Shown piece by piece: positions 42,609-52,672 of a stretch of DNA of 64,000 nt. How positions within the stretch are numbered: the first letter of the stretch is position 1; each line of letters starts with the position of its first letter. The stretch spans positions 1-64,000 of the forward strand of contig JAGATC010000004.1 of the NCBI GenBank assembly GCA_017621455.1. Reading direction: 5' to 3'. The notes under the pieces are model-generated. The model was not told the origin of the DNA. It ran no database searches and saw only the letters and a list, made by a program, of their open reading frames with translations. The position numbers and the translations under genes are program-made. The stretch comes from Alistipes sp. (GTDB lineage: Bacteria > Bacteroidota > Bacteroidia > Bacteroidales > Rikenellaceae).

Positions 42609-44279
42609 CTATCTCACAATGGTATATGTCAGGTCGAGGGTGATAGGTGTGGGATTCTTCTTGCCATCCACTTCGCCGTCGGTGCCATATACCGCCTGTC
42701 GGTTAAAGCCGAAGCGCGCCGTAGCATCGGGGCCGAGATAGATGCGGCGGTACGCTACGAGCGACTCACCCGCAGGCTCGTAACCCTCCGTGAACTTCTC
42801 GAGCTTAACCTTACCCTCCTCGTCGACATTGTCCTGGGCAGCCATCATTAGCGACTGTATCTGAGCAGATATATCCATCGTATATGCCGCCAACGAACGG
42901 TTCAGGTAGCCACCGTAGTCGAGGGCGTATGTCGACTCAAGGCTATAGGCATAGTCGGGGATGCCCACAAACATCTTGTAGTTTGCATACAAGCCTGCAC
43001 GTGCCATGGCGCCATCCATGACCGTAGCCATGCTCAGCGGGTCGAACATCTGCTCATAGTCCGAGCCCTCGAGGTAGATGGTAAGGCGTGCCTGGTTTAC
43101 CGATATTGCAGCATCCTCCTCACTAAGTGCGATGTCTGCCAACGACTGAATAAACTCATCCGTGAACGTAATCTCCGTAACCACGCCTCCCATGCCATCA
43201 ACATAGCCAATAAGCACCTCGGGGCGCTCCGACGATGTAGCGTCAATATCCGCCGCAGTGAATGCCGCAGACGAGAAGTCGTGTTTAACCGTATTTATCG
43301 AGACATTACCCGCCTCGATGTCGTAGTCCATGGGGTTGAGGAAGAAGTTGTAGACCATGTAGGTGGTATCGCGAATAATCGAGGGATCCTCCTCGTAGCG
43401 GTCACGCGAGTAGAGCACCAGTGCCGTATTCTCCAAATCGGCAGCAAACATAGCACCCTCACCCTCAATCTCATCCTCCGAAGGCACGATATACACGCCC
43501 CTTACCACATCGAGGAACTTACGCTCATTACCAGCAACATAGATTCCATCAACATCGTAGGCATAGCCATCCGTAGCATCGAGGTCGGTGGTAAGCATCA
43601 GGCGCTTAACGTAGTCACGTGTTGCGGGTGTCTCGTCGAGCTTAATGCCACGATTTACCTGGTTCTCTAAGTCACCCACGTAGATACCCTTCTCCTGATT
43701 GGGATACTCAAACGTAAAGATTGGCTCTGCCGAGATATAGGGCTTGGGGTCGAAGTTTATGTAGAACGTGGTATCCTTCTCACCCTCGCGGTTCACGCCA
43801 ACATCGAAGTAGTCGTTAGAGGTGATTTCGTACACCTCAAACTTACGCTTGATGGTGGTATCACCATGGAAATCTGCAACATACAACGACAGCGCCATAG
43901 AGTCGAAGATGGGACGATAGCCCCAGCCGCGGTCGTCGTTGAGATTCATGCTGAATATCATCTGCGTCATAAAGCCGGCACGGCGCTCGCCATAGATGTC
44001 GCTACGCTCGGCACCAAAGTAACCCATCTCGACATTTGCCGAAGCTACTGAGTCGGTCTGATAGAGACGGGTCTCAAGCAGCTGACACTCCGCGGTGTTG
44101 CCATCCTCTCTCCACTCTCCGAGACGGTAGACACGGCGCTTAAGTTCCATATTCTGCTTCGAGGGTATAAACTCTTCGCCCAAGGTGTAGTCTACCTCGG
44201 TGGTACAACCTACCATGGCGAGCGTCAACATGGTTGTGACACACGCCATTAGCGAGAATATTACCCTCTTATAGCTCAT
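42609..44279 (-). CDS. DUF4270 family lipoprotein
   Basis: 556 aa from the ATG at 44279 (MSYKRVIFSLMA), overlapping the end of the glycogen-synthase gene by 11 bases; an ATG at 44282 adds one Met. Lipobox MVGC (~Cys24). Features such as DYTLGEEFIPSKQNM and the many beta strands match DUF4270. Always next to the short glycogen synthase in this phylum; function unknown. Probably translationally coupled. Confidence 0.85.
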   Translation of the reverse strand: MSYKRVIFSLMACVTTMLTLAMVGCTTEVDYTLGEEFIPSKQNMELKRRVYRLGEWREDGNTAECQLLETRLYQTDSVASANVEMGYFGAERSDIYGERRAGFMTQMIFSMNLNDDRGWGYRPIFDSMALSLYVADFHGDTTIKRKFEVYEITSNDYFDVGVNREGEKDTTFYINFDPKPYISAEPIFTFEYPNQEKGIYVGDLENQVNRGIKLDETPATRDYVKRLMLTTDLDATDGYAYDVDGIYVAGNERKFLDVVRGVYIVPSEDEIEGEGAMFAADLENTALVLYSRDRYEEDPSIIRDTTYMVYNFFLNPMDYDIEAGNVSINTVKHDFSSAAFTAADIDATSSERPEVLIGYVDGMGGVVTEITFTDEFIQSLADIALSEEDAAISVNQARLTIYLEGSDYEQMFDPLSMATVMDGAMARAGLYANYKMFVGIPDYAYSLESTYALDYGGYLNRSLAAYTMDISAQIQSLMMAAQDNVDEEGKVKLEKFTEGYEPAGESLVAYRRIYLGPDATARFGFNRQAVYGTDGEVDGKKNPTPITLDLTYTIVR

Positions 44280-45075
44280 CATAGAACTTTTTGTAGTTAT
44301 CGAAAATCTCCTTCTGATCACCCTCCGCATACTCCAGAATCTTCTTGCCTGCACCTCGTGCATACTCCAAAATTGCTGGGTCTGCATCTGCCGAGGTTAC
44401 AATAATACCATCGGCATAATCTATAACGAAGCGGTAGAGGTTTTCGTATGAGGGCTCCTCCAAAATCGACATCTTACTATCCATGATGCCCTCACCCTCG
44501 AGCTTCTGCTTGAAGTCCTCGGCGAGCTTGCCATCGAACCTGTCGCCCGTTAGCGAGAGTACAATCTTCACATCGCGGAACAAGGGGTCGTCATAGAATA
44601 CACGCTTTAGGTACATGGGTGCGATTGCCGAGAACCAACCGTGGCAGTGCACGATGGTGGGCGACCAACGCAGCTTCTTAACGGTCTCGAGCATGCCGCG
44701 GGCGAAAAATATCGCACGGTCGTCGTTATCCTCAAACATCTCGCCATTCTCGTCGCGCAACACGGCACGACGCGAGAAGTAGTCGTCGTTATCGATGAAG
44801 TAAATCTGTATGCGAGCAGCGGGGATAGAGGCCACCTTGATGATAAGCTGGTGGTCGTTATCGTTGATGATGAGGTTCATACCCGATAGGCGAATAACCT
44901 CATGGAGCTGGTTACGGCGCTCATTAATACAGCCATAGCGGGGCATGAACGTACGCACCTCGGCTCCGCGCTCCTGCATCTGTCGTGCCATCTCGATACT
45001 GAGCTTCGAGAGCTCATTCTCAGGGAGATAGGGAGAGATCTCCTGACACACATACAATATCTTATTTGTTGCCAT
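44269..45075 (-). CDS. Short glycogen/starch synthase-like protein (N-terminal domain only)
   Basis: 268 aa. KILYVCQEISPYLPENELSK at the N-terminus and VHCHGWFSAIAPMYLK match the N-terminal (GT5) domain of glycogen synthase, but the C-terminal Rossmann domain with the ADP-glucose site is missing. This single-domain form is conserved in Bacteroidota beside DUF4270, so it is not a recent truncation. It is unlikely to be a full transferase alone. Its promoter lies within and just past the end of queA. Confidence 0.85.
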   Translation of the reverse strand: MATNKILYVCQEISPYLPENELSKLSIEMARQMQERGAEVRTFMPRYGCINERRNQLHEVIRLSGMNLIINDNDHQLIIKVASIPAARIQIYFIDNDDYFSRRAVLRDENGEMFEDNDDRAIFFARGMLETVKKLRWSPTIVHCHGWFSAIAPMYLKRVFYDDPLFRDVKIVLSLTGDRFDGKLAEDFKQKLEGEGIMDSKMSILEEPSYENLYRFVIDYADGIIVTSADADPAILEYARGAGKKILEYAEGDQKEIFDNYKKFYDEL

Positions 45076-45118
45076 AATCGTCTGTTTTTAGAGTCCTGCT
45101 ACGGACTCTTCTAATATG

Positions 45119-45149
45119 CAAAGATAGCAATTTTTTTCTACAAAATCAA
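45119..45149 (-). promoter_or_regulatory. Promoter of the glycogen synthase-like/DUF4270 unit
   Basis: Minus strand: TTG (45149-45147), 20 bases, TATCTTTG (45126-45119), overlapping the end of queA. The leader (from ~45112) starts with a GAGTCC...GGACTC hairpin (45091-45108). Confidence 0.65.
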
Positions 45150-46187
45150 CATTGCGTCGCCATAAGTACCAAAGCGGTAACCCTCCTCGCGAGCGATGTT
45201 ATAGGCGTTCATCACGGCGTCGTAGCCACCAAACGCCGCCACCATCATTAGCTGTGTTGAGTAGGGCAGGTGGAAGTTCGACACAAAGGCATCAGCCGCG
45301 GTGAACTGGTAGGGGTGGAAGATGAACTTATTTGTCCAACCATCCATAGGCTTAAGCATGCCACCCACCGACACAGCGGTCTCCATGGCACGCATCACGG
45401 TTGTGCCGATTGCCACAACCTTGCGGCCATCGCGCTTTGCTGCGTTGATGACGTTGGCCGTCTCCTCGTTGATGAAGAACTGCTCCGAATCCATCTTATG
45501 CTTCGACAAATCCTCAACATCCACCGTGCGGAAGTTACCCAGACCCACGTGCAGCGTAAGGAAGGCGCTGTCGATACCCTTAATCTCCATGCGCTTCATC
45601 AGGTGCTTCGAGAAGTGAAGACCCGCTGTGGGGGCAGCCACAGCGCCCTCATGCTTGGCATAGATTGTCTGATACCACTCCTCATCCTCGGGCTCTACCT
45701 TCTCGCGCACCCAACGGGGCAGCGGAGTCTCACCCATGGCATAGAGTGCCTCCTTGAACTCCTCGTATGAGCCGTCAAAGCGGAAGCGTAGCGTACGACC
45801 GCGCGAGGTGGTATTGTCGATAACCTCGGCGCCCATAAGCTCGTCGTCGCCAAAGTAGAGCTTGTTGCCGATACGGATTTTACGTGCTGGGTCTACCAAC
45901 ACATCCCACAGGCGTAGCTCGCGGTTAAGCTCGCGCAGGAGGAAGATTTCGATGTCGGCACCGGTCTTCTCCTTGCAGCCCTGCAAGCGTGCGGGGAATA
46001 CCTTCGTGTCGTTGAACACGAACATATCCTTCTCGTCAAAATACTCTATAATATCCTTAAAAGTGCGGTGTTCGATCTCGCCAGTCGAGCGATGCAACAC
46101 CATTAGACGTGCGTCGTCACGATTCGTCGTGGGATACTTCGCTATCATATCCTCAGAGAACTCGTAACCATACTGCGATAACTTCAT
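45138..46187 (-). CDS. queA: tRNA preQ1(34) S-adenosylmethionine ribosyltransferase-isomerase
   Basis: 349 aa. QueA signatures: [54 protein letters not shown] and [16 protein letters not shown]. Transfers ribosyl from SAM to preQ1 to make epoxyqueuosine at tRNA position 34. 50 bases after truB in the same run of genes. Confidence 0.97.
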   Translation of the reverse strand: MKLSQYGYEFSEDMIAKYPTTNRDDARLMVLHRSTGEIEHRTFKDIIEYFDEKDMFVFNDTKVFPARLQGCKEKTGADIEIFLLRELNRELRLWDVLVDPARKIRIGNKLYFGDDELMGAEVIDNTTSRGRTLRFRFDGSYEEFKEALYAMGETPLPRWVREKVEPEDEEWYQTIYAKHEGAVAAPTAGLHFSKHLMKRMEIKGIDSAFLTLHVGLGNFRTVDVEDLSKHKMDSEQFFINEETANVINAAKRDGRKVVAIGTTVMRAMETAVSVGGMLKPMDGWTNKFIFHPYQFTAADAFVSNFHLPYSTQLMMVAAFGGYDAVMNAYNIAREEGYRFGTYGDAMLIL

Positions 46188-46237
46188 ATTTCTCTCAAAA
46201 AAAGCGTGTAATAATCAAATACTATACGCAAAATTCA

Positions 46238-46951
46238 CTATTTTGTTTCACACTCGCGCAACTTTTCCATAAAATCGTCGAGCGTATGTGCTCTCTCCAC
46301 CACGAAACCAGCGCTGCGCGTACGACGCAACGATGTTAGGTAGGCGCCACTCTGGAGTGCTTCGCCAATCTCGAATGCCAGTGAGCGGATGTATGTACCC
46401 TTACTGCAACGCACACGTATCTTGATGCGTGGCAGGTCATACTCCATAAGCTCCATCTCGTAGATGTTGATTAGCGCCCTCTTAAGCTCCACCTCCTCGC
46501 CGGCACGTGCAAACTCGTATGCACGCACACCCTGCACCTTCTTTGCCGAGTAGAGCGGGGGTAGCTGCTCACGCTCGCCCGTGAGTGAGCGCAGCGCCTC
46601 CTCAACAGCCTCACGCGTGATATGTTCCGTAGGATAGGTACAATCTACCTCATGCTCCATATCACCACTGGGCGTTGTAGCTCCGAGCATCAACTCAGCG
46701 ACATACTCCTTCTCTTCGGCCTGCAGCTTCTCTACCTGCTTCGTAGCGCGACCTATGCATACAAGCAGGATGCCCGTAGCCAAAGGGTCGAGCGTGCCAG
46801 CATGACCTATCTTAATCTTCGGATAGCCACACTTGCGCAGCTGAAACTTCAACTTACGCACGACATCGGCAGACGTCCACTCGTAGGGCTTATCGATAAC
46901 CGCAACGTACCCCTCGGGGAAGTCGACATTGCATAGTGTAAATTCCTCCAT
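46238..46951 (-). CDS. truB: tRNA pseudouridine-55 synthase
   Basis: 237 aa. Catalytic Asp55 in HAGTLDPLATG, KPYEWTSADVVRKL, and RCSKGTYIRSLAFEIG. Shorter than E. coli TruB because the C-terminal PUA domain is missing, as is common in the phylum. 6 bases after uppP. Confidence 0.96.
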   Translation of the reverse strand: MEEFTLCNVDFPEGYVAVIDKPYEWTSADVVRKLKFQLRKCGYPKIKIGHAGTLDPLATGILLVCIGRATKQVEKLQAEEKEYVAELMLGATTPSGDMEHEVDCTYPTEHITREAVEEALRSLTGEREQLPPLYSAKKVQGVRAYEFARAGEEVELKRALINIYEMELMEYDLPRIKIRVRCSKGTYIRSLAFEIGEALQSGAYLTSLRRTRSAGFVVERAHTLDDFMEKLRECETK

Positions 46952-46957
46952 ACTATA

Positions 46958-47752
46958 TTAAAATATATAAGAGCCGATGGCGATGAGTCCCACCACGGCG
47001 CAGTAGATAGCAAACCAGATGAGCTTGCCACGTTTAACGATGTTTATCATAAAGCGACATGCCAAGCAGCCCACAACAAAGGCTGTGACAAATCCCGCAA
47101 TCAGCGCCGTTGCGCTCACGCCCGCAATCGAAAAACCTCCGTCTACGACGTCGAGGAGCGTCTGGCCCATAATCGGCGCCAAGACCATAAGGAACGAGAA
47201 GGTTGCTACTATCTCCTTGCGGTTGCCCAGAAGCAGGCCCGTAGCGATGGTTGTGCCCGAGCGCGAGAGGCCCGGCATGGAGGCTACAGCCTGCGAGAGA
47301 CCTATAATGAAGGCGTCACGATACGATATCGTATCCTTCTGGCGGGGCTTGGCATAGTAGGCAAAGGCGAGAAGCGTTGCCGTAAGTAGCAACATAGCAC
47401 CCACCACCACCATGATATAGTTCGAGGCGAGCATGGCATCTATATGGTCCTTGAGCAGCAGACCTACGATACCGATGGGTATCATCGACAAAACGAGCTT
47501 AAGAAAGTAGCTCTTCTCGGGGTTCATGCCACGCGAGAAGAGGCCCTTAATTAGCCACCATATCTCACCCCACAACACCACAATGGTACTCAGCACCGTT
47601 GCGGCATGCAGTGCCACATCGAACGTCAGGTTCTCCTCTAACTCCACGCCAAGCAGCTCCTTAGCTAACTGCAGGTGGCCACTGCTCGACACGGGAAGAA
47701 ACTCCGTAAGTCCCTGAACAGCACCCAATATTATCGACTCAAATACCTCCAT
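46958..47752 (-). CDS. uppP: Undecaprenyl-diphosphatase
   Basis: 264 aa, about eight membrane helices. GAVQGLTEFLPVSSSGHL and SMPGLSRSGTTIATGLLLG are the two BacA/UppP motifs with catalytic Glu, Ser and Arg. Recycles undecaprenyl pyrophosphate for peptidoglycan and surface glycan synthesis; gives bacitracin resistance in E. coli. Follows DUF3098 by 5 bases. Confidence 0.97.
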   Translation of the reverse strand: MEVFESIILGAVQGLTEFLPVSSSGHLQLAKELLGVELEENLTFDVALHAATVLSTIVVLWGEIWWLIKGLFSRGMNPEKSYFLKLVLSMIPIGIVGLLLKDHIDAMLASNYIMVVVGAMLLLTATLLAFAYYAKPRQKDTISYRDAFIIGLSQAVASMPGLSRSGTTIATGLLLGNRKEIVATFSFLMVLAPIMGQTLLDVVDGGFSIAGVSATALIAGFVTAFVVGCLACRFMINIVKRGKLIWFAIYCAVVGLIAIGSYIF

Positions 47753-47757
47753 GATAG

Positions 47758-48021
47758 CTATTTAACGTCGTTATTAGCCTCCTTGCGCTTGAAGCGTAGC
47801 ATGATACCCAAGCCCACGACAATAAAGCCGAGAATCACCACAATAGGTGCCAAGGTAATGCGCCTAAATGAGTATATCGACTCATCGAACTCGGTTGCGG
47901 TATGCTCTGCGCCACCAGACATGAGGATAAAGCCCAAAACTATAACCAACGCACCAACACCCATCAGCACGTAGTTCATCTTACCAAATGGCATGGGCAT
48001 ATTTTGCTTATTATCAGACAT
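47758..48021 (-). CDS. DUF3098 small membrane protein
   Basis: 87 aa with two membrane helices (~15-33 and ~57-76). Starts MSDNKQNMPMPFGKMNYVL, close to the family start. Always found between ftsX and uppP in Bacteroidota; function unknown. Spacing to ftsX is 3 bases. Confidence 0.85.
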   Translation of the reverse strand: MSDNKQNMPMPFGKMNYVLMGVGALVIVLGFILMSGGAEHTATEFDESIYSFRRITLAPIVVILGFIVVGLGIMLRFKRKEANNDVK

Positions 48022-48024
48022 ATA

Positions 48025-48915
48025 CTAATACAGATGTATTTTGTTTGACTTCATGTTAACGAACTTGTTCACTGCAATGGCGCTGAAGCTAACGGTGATG
48101 ATAATACCCACGATTAACACCGCTCCGACGATGATGCCTGCCTCACGATAGTCGAGAAGAGCTAAGCCCTCGGGGGTGTAGCTATCTACGCCATAGACAA
48201 CACCCACAACCAACGCCGCAGCGATGATGCCAGCAACAATACCCTGCTTCAGAGCACTCGCCAACAGCGGACGCATGATATACCACTTCGTAGCACCCAC
48301 GAGCTTCATGGTGTTAATAAGGTAACGCTTCGAGTATATCGCCAGACGTATGGTGTTGTTTAGCAGCAATATAGATATTACAAGCAACACCGCAAAAAAT
48401 AGCAACAATCCAATTGAGACGTTGGAGATGGTCTCGTGCATATTCTCGACAACCTCCACGGGAGGTACTGAGATATACTCCACGCCCTCAACTGCCTCAA
48501 TCTCGGCGCAGAACTTATCCACCGATGCCCTATCGGCATACCTCTCCGAGATGGTCACCTCGTAGCTATTTCTGAGGGGGTTCTCGCCAAGCAGCAGGTC
48601 GAGGTCTACCTCAAACTGCTCGCGGAACGACTCGTCCTCAAACTTTTCATCCTTAGACATGAATGCTACCTCGGTGCTCATGCCCGTAGCCTCTATGGCC
48701 TCGACAATATGTGCCTCAGCCTCGGGGCTAAGCTCATCGGTAATCTCCACCGACACTACGACACCTGTCTGCAGGTCACGCGCTGCCGAGAGCGCCGAGA
48801 GGGTGACGTAGCTTACAACACCCAGCATAAAGAGTACCAATGCTATGCTCACCGTCGAGATAACATACGAGCGACGCACCTTGCGGCTCAATCTTTTATC
48901 CTTTCCTCCTGACAT
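48025..48915 (-). CDS. ftsX: Cell division permease FtsX
   Basis: 296 aa. One N-terminal membrane helix (~18-42), an extracytoplasmic domain (~45-170), and three C-terminal helices with GATKWYIMRPLL, the FtsX plan. Works with the FtsE ATPase (not in this window) to control cell wall hydrolases at division. 2 bases after the YfhO-like gene. Confidence 0.93.
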   Translation of the reverse strand: MSGGKDKRLSRKVRRSYVISTVSIALVLFMLGVVSYVTLSALSAARDLQTGVVVSVEITDELSPEAEAHIVEAIEATGMSTEVAFMSKDEKFEDESFREQFEVDLDLLLGENPLRNSYEVTISERYADRASVDKFCAEIEAVEGVEYISVPPVEVVENMHETISNVSIGLLLFFAVLLVISILLLNNTIRLAIYSKRYLINTMKLVGATKWYIMRPLLASALKQGIVAGIIAAALVVGVVYGVDSYTPEGLALLDYREAGIIVGAVLIVGIIITVSFSAIAVNKFVNMKSNKIHLY

Positions 48916-48917
48916 AC

Positions 48918-51518
48918 CTATTCTATCTTTTTCTGTTCTCTTCTACGATTTATATACCAGCGAATGGCGGGCACGGCGGCGAGTGCTACGACCCAGAGCA
49001 ATATCAACCACGATGCTATGCCCGTAATTGTGGTCGCCATACCCCAATTGGGCGCTCTAAACCTCCACTCCACGGTGTGCTTGCCCTCGGGCAACACCAT
49101 ACCGCGCAGGATATAGTCCACGGCGAAGTAGTCCGCCTCCTTGCCATCGACATATGCCGTCCACCCCTCGGGGTAGTATATCTCGGAGAATACGCACAAC
49201 GACTCCTCGGGTGCCTCATACTCATACTTCAAGTAGTTGGGGGCATACTTGACAAGCTCTATCTCTGCAAAATCGTAGCCACTATATTCGGCACTTAAGC
49301 CCTCGACATCGCCGCGCTCTACGATAGCTGTCTCCCATAGGTCGTTGTGCTCCAACTCATCCAATGCCTCGGCGGGTGTATCCACCATCTTCACATCACC
49401 CACAAACCACGCAGCACCAAATGGATCATACTGTTTTGCCTGACCCTTAACGATTACATAGCGCGTGTTAAGCATATTCAATACGTTGGGATTCACTGGG
49501 TAGATGTAGCGGTTGAGCACATCATTATAGCGGTTGAGCTTTGCACCGTGGTAGCCATCCACCGAGCGGCAGAAGTTTGAGGCGTAGGATGAGCCCTGAT
49601 GATCAATGTCAAATACACGAAAACCCAATGTCTTATCCTTAAGAATCTCTCTATATGCCGCTGTTGGCGTCACGTCTGTAGGTGCCTCGTTGTGCCACTT
49701 CTCGTCGTTCATATAGCGCTTGTCTACGCCCACCATATCGCATACGACAATCACGCCGACAACAGCGACCATAGCCCACACAACCACCTTGCGACGAGCC
49801 TCAAGGCGCTTGCCAAGCACTACTCCCGCTACAACCGCAGCCGCCGTGAGCGCGATATAGAGTATCGAGCGCCAAGCGTCTGATGTAAATGCCTCGCTGC
49901 GCACCTCAATCATAAGCAGGCGTAGCTGCTCGGCAAAGTATGAGCTACCCAGGCTCTCCTGCAACGACGCAACACCATAGTCGGCATTGGCAATCATCAC
50001 AATGTAGAGCAGTGCAATGACCGCAAAGCTTACACCCATAGCGACATACTTACGCATAGCCGAGACCTCATTCGAGGCGAGCTGCCACAATGCCAACACT
50101 GCAAATAGCGGCACGCTCCACTCCACAACAACCAGTGCCATAGAGACCGTACGGAAGTTATCGTAGCCAGGTAGGATGTCGTACATAAGCTCGTAGAAGC
50201 CCATCAGGTTGCTACCCCACGCCAACAGAATGGCAAAGAGCGTCGTAGCAAGCAGCCACCAGCGGTAGCGTCCCGGCGCAAGGATGACGCCCACGATGGC
50301 GAGGAAGATTATCGCTGCACCGAGATATGTTGGGCCCGCGGTATAGGGCTGCGCGCCCCAGTAGTTCGAGACGCTGGCGTAGACCTCATTCACCTTATGA
50401 GCATACACCCACTGCACATCCTCAAATATGGTGGGGTCGTTATTCATGTAGTAGACGATGTCGTCGCGGGTAAGCGACGGATCCCACTCCTGATACATAG
50501 CCGTAAACTCGTCGATGGTCTCCTCAAAGAGAGCATCCTGCGAAGCATCACTCGCCAAGAAAGTATCAACACGCTCATCGAAATCTGCCGACCCCGAGCC
50601 CATATAGTTGGGAACGAGCATATTAAGGCTCTCGGCCTTGCCATAACTCCACATGGTGTTATAGGCAATCTTCTCCTTGCGAGCCTTCTCAGCATCTACC
50701 ACCTCAGATGTCGCTCGTGCTGTTGAGTCGCTATGCTGCATCGTGTACCACAACGGTGCGAAGTTAGAGCCCGCGGCAAGCACCGCAGCAGCCAACAGAA
50801 GGAGTGAACGATATACAAACTTTTTGAAGCACTTTTCGAGAAGCAAGTATACAAACTCGCTAATCCACAGTGCGATACATGCAAAGATAAAGTAGTAGCT
50901 TATCTGCGGGTGGTTTGCACCGAGCTCCAACGAGCCAAAGAGGGCAGCCAGAGCTGCACCCACCCACATATTGTGTCGCAGCGTATACCACACAGCACCC
51001 ACTAACGGTGGAGCGTAGACCAGTGCCCACATCTTGGTGATATGTCCCGCGTCGATGATTAGGAAGAAGTAGGTCGACAGACCATACGCCAAGCCCGCAA
51101 TGATGCCAATCCAGGGGTTTACACCCATCAGCACCACGGCAACCATCATAAAGAGCATGGCGAAGAATATCATATTCATGGGGTCGTCGATAACCTTGAC
51201 CACGCTACCCACCGTCTGCTTGACATCCTGCGTGGGATACTCCATGTCGATAAGATAGGCGGGCATTCCCGAGAACATGCCTCCCGTCCACTGTGGGTCC
51301 TCGCCCGTAGCCTCACGGTGCTTGTGTATATCGGCCGACATGCCCGAATACTGAGCAATATCACCCTGCCCCAACGACTTATCGTCGAACTGCGGAGCGA
51401 AGAAGATATAGCTTACAAACCAAAAGATTATGACTGCCGCCACCCATGGCAGCGACTTATAGAGCCACCACGCCAGACTATAGGGTTTTATATCGTCGCC
51501 AAAAATTTTTGCACTCAT
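48918..51518 (-). CDS. YfhO family multi-spanning membrane protein
   Basis: 866 aa from the ATG at 51518 (MSAKIFGDDIKPYS). About 12-14 membrane helices in the first ~600 residues, with DIAQYSGMSADIHKHRE in the first exoplasmic loop and a soluble C-terminal domain (~610-830) and a last helix. This is the GT-C-like plan of YfhO proteins, which add sugars to lipoteichoic acid in Bacillus; the role in Bacteroidota is unknown. First gene of the run leading to queA. Confidence 0.85.
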   Translation of the reverse strand: MSAKIFGDDIKPYSLAWWLYKSLPWVAAVIIFWFVSYIFFAPQFDDKSLGQGDIAQYSGMSADIHKHREATGEDPQWTGGMFSGMPAYLIDMEYPTQDVKQTVGSVVKVIDDPMNMIFFAMLFMMVAVVLMGVNPWIGIIAGLAYGLSTYFFLIIDAGHITKMWALVYAPPLVGAVWYTLRHNMWVGAALAALFGSLELGANHPQISYYFIFACIALWISEFVYLLLEKCFKKFVYRSLLLLAAAVLAAGSNFAPLWYTMQHSDSTARATSEVVDAEKARKEKIAYNTMWSYGKAESLNMLVPNYMGSGSADFDERVDTFLASDASQDALFEETIDEFTAMYQEWDPSLTRDDIVYYMNNDPTIFEDVQWVYAHKVNEVYASVSNYWGAQPYTAGPTYLGAAIIFLAIVGVILAPGRYRWWLLATTLFAILLAWGSNLMGFYELMYDILPGYDNFRTVSMALVVVEWSVPLFAVLALWQLASNEVSAMRKYVAMGVSFAVIALLYIVMIANADYGVASLQESLGSSYFAEQLRLLMIEVRSEAFTSDAWRSILYIALTAAAVVAGVVLGKRLEARRKVVVWAMVAVVGVIVVCDMVGVDKRYMNDEKWHNEAPTDVTPTAAYREILKDKTLGFRVFDIDHQGSSYASNFCRSVDGYHGAKLNRYNDVLNRYIYPVNPNVLNMLNTRYVIVKGQAKQYDPFGAAWFVGDVKMVDTPAEALDELEHNDLWETAIVERGDVEGLSAEYSGYDFAEIELVKYAPNYLKYEYEAPEESLCVFSEIYYPEGWTAYVDGKEADYFAVDYILRGMVLPEGKHTVEWRFRAPNWGMATTITGIASWLILLWVVALAAVPAIRWYINRRREQKKIE

Positions 51519-51554
51519 TGTCTTATACTTATACTTAAGTAGAGATAAATCGCC

Positions 51555-51584
51555 CAAAGTTACGAAAAAAGTTGTGTTTTTCAA
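51555..51584 (-). promoter_or_regulatory. Promoter of the yfhO-ftsX-uppP-truB-queA run
   Basis: Minus strand: TTG (51584-51582), 19 bases, TAACTTTG (51562-51555). Leader about 30 bases to the ATG at 51518. Confidence 0.75.
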
Positions 51585-51605
51585 TCTTTTCTTATAAAAA
51601 ATCAC

Positions 51606-51613
51606 TATCTTTG
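51606..51613 (+). promoter_or_regulatory. -7 element for the polyprenyl synthase gene
   Basis: TATCTTTG on the plus strand, 28 bases before the ATG at 51641; -33 TTG not obvious. Divergent from the yfhO promoter. Confidence 0.5.
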
Positions 51614-51640
51614 CCTAATACTTTGACTATATCAATCAAC

Positions 51641-52642
51641 ATGATTACGATAGAAGCCATACGTCAACCCATCAGTGCAGACCTCAAGGCCTTCGACGAG
51701 TTTGTAAATGAGAACTTCTCTGCCGAAGGAGAGCTTCTGCAGGAGATGCTCACCTACGCACTCTCATCGCGAGGTAAGGGCGTGCGCCCCATCCTCACCA
51801 TGCTCTCAGCACTGACACTCAAACCCGACAGCCCAAACCCCGACGAGCGTCACTGCTCGAAGCGCACCTACCTCGCAGCGCTCCTTATCGAGATGATACA
51901 CACCGCCTCGCTTATCCACGACGATGTTCTCGACTCGGCAGATGAGCGCCGCGGCCGACCCTCGATAAATGCCAAGTGGCAGAGCGACATGGCCGTCATC
52001 CTCGGCGACTACATCCTGGCCCGCACAATGGCTATAGGCATGACCTCGGCACAATACGACCTGATGTCGTACATAGGCTCTGCAATGGCCACACTATGCG
52101 AGGGCGAAGTGCTTCAGACTCAGCATGCTAACCTGTTTGACACAACCCGCGAGGACTACTTCGAGATTATCTATCGCAAGACGGCGAGCCTGCTTGGCGT
52201 AAGCTCCGCATTGGGAGCTTTGTCGGTGGGTGCTTCACGCGAAGATATAGACCGCATGCGCAAGTTTGGCGAGGCTTTAGGTATGGCATTCCAGATTCAA
52301 GACGACATCCTCGACTACAACCGCCAGAACAATACGGGTAAGCCCACGAATAACGACCTCCGCGAGCACAAGATAACGCTCCCAATGATTGAGGTGATGG
52401 AGCGCAAAAATGAGGCCGAACGTGGCGCGATGATTGAGCTACTGAAGCGCTGCCACATCGATGAGAATGCCCTCGATGAGCTCCATGCTATGGTCGTAGA
52501 GGGTGGCGGCTTGGAGTATGCCACAGAGACTATGCAGGCATACCTCGCACGTGCCATGCACCTACTGGCTAAGTATGAGGAGACGCCCTATCGCCAGGCG
52601 TTGTTGGATATGTGTCGTTTTGTTGCCGAGCGCGATAAATAG
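51641..52642 (+). CDS. Polyprenyl (trans-isoprenyl) diphosphate synthase
   Basis: 333 aa from the ATG at 51641 (MITIEAIRQP). First Asp-rich motif in SLIHDDVLDSADERRGRP, second in FQIQDDILDYN; LEGxV-like and KTASLLGVSSALG regions fit. Builds long-chain isoprenoids for quinone side chains, or for lipid carrier. The chain length cannot be read with confidence. Followed by a sugar transporter gene 30 bases on. Confidence 0.92.
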   Translation: MITIEAIRQPISADLKAFDEFVNENFSAEGELLQEMLTYALSSRGKGVRPILTMLSALTLKPDSPNPDERHCSKRTYLAALLIEMIHTASLIHDDVLDSADERRGRPSINAKWQSDMAVILGDYILARTMAIGMTSAQYDLMSYIGSAMATLCEGEVLQTQHANLFDTTREDYFEIIYRKTASLLGVSSALGALSVGASREDIDRMRKFGEALGMAFQIQDDILDYNRQNNTGKPTNNDLREHKITLPMIEVMERKNEAERGAMIELLKRCHIDENALDELHAMVVEGGGLEYATETMQAYLARAMHLLAKYEETPYRQALLDMCRFVAERDK

Positions 52643-52672
52643 CTGAAAATCAAAAACTAAATCTATAATATT

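Noticed and set aside
44269..45075. Glycogen synthase pseudogene
   Set aside because: The short form and its DUF4270 neighbour are the standard arrangement in Bacteroidota; no frameshift or remnant of the second domain is visible.
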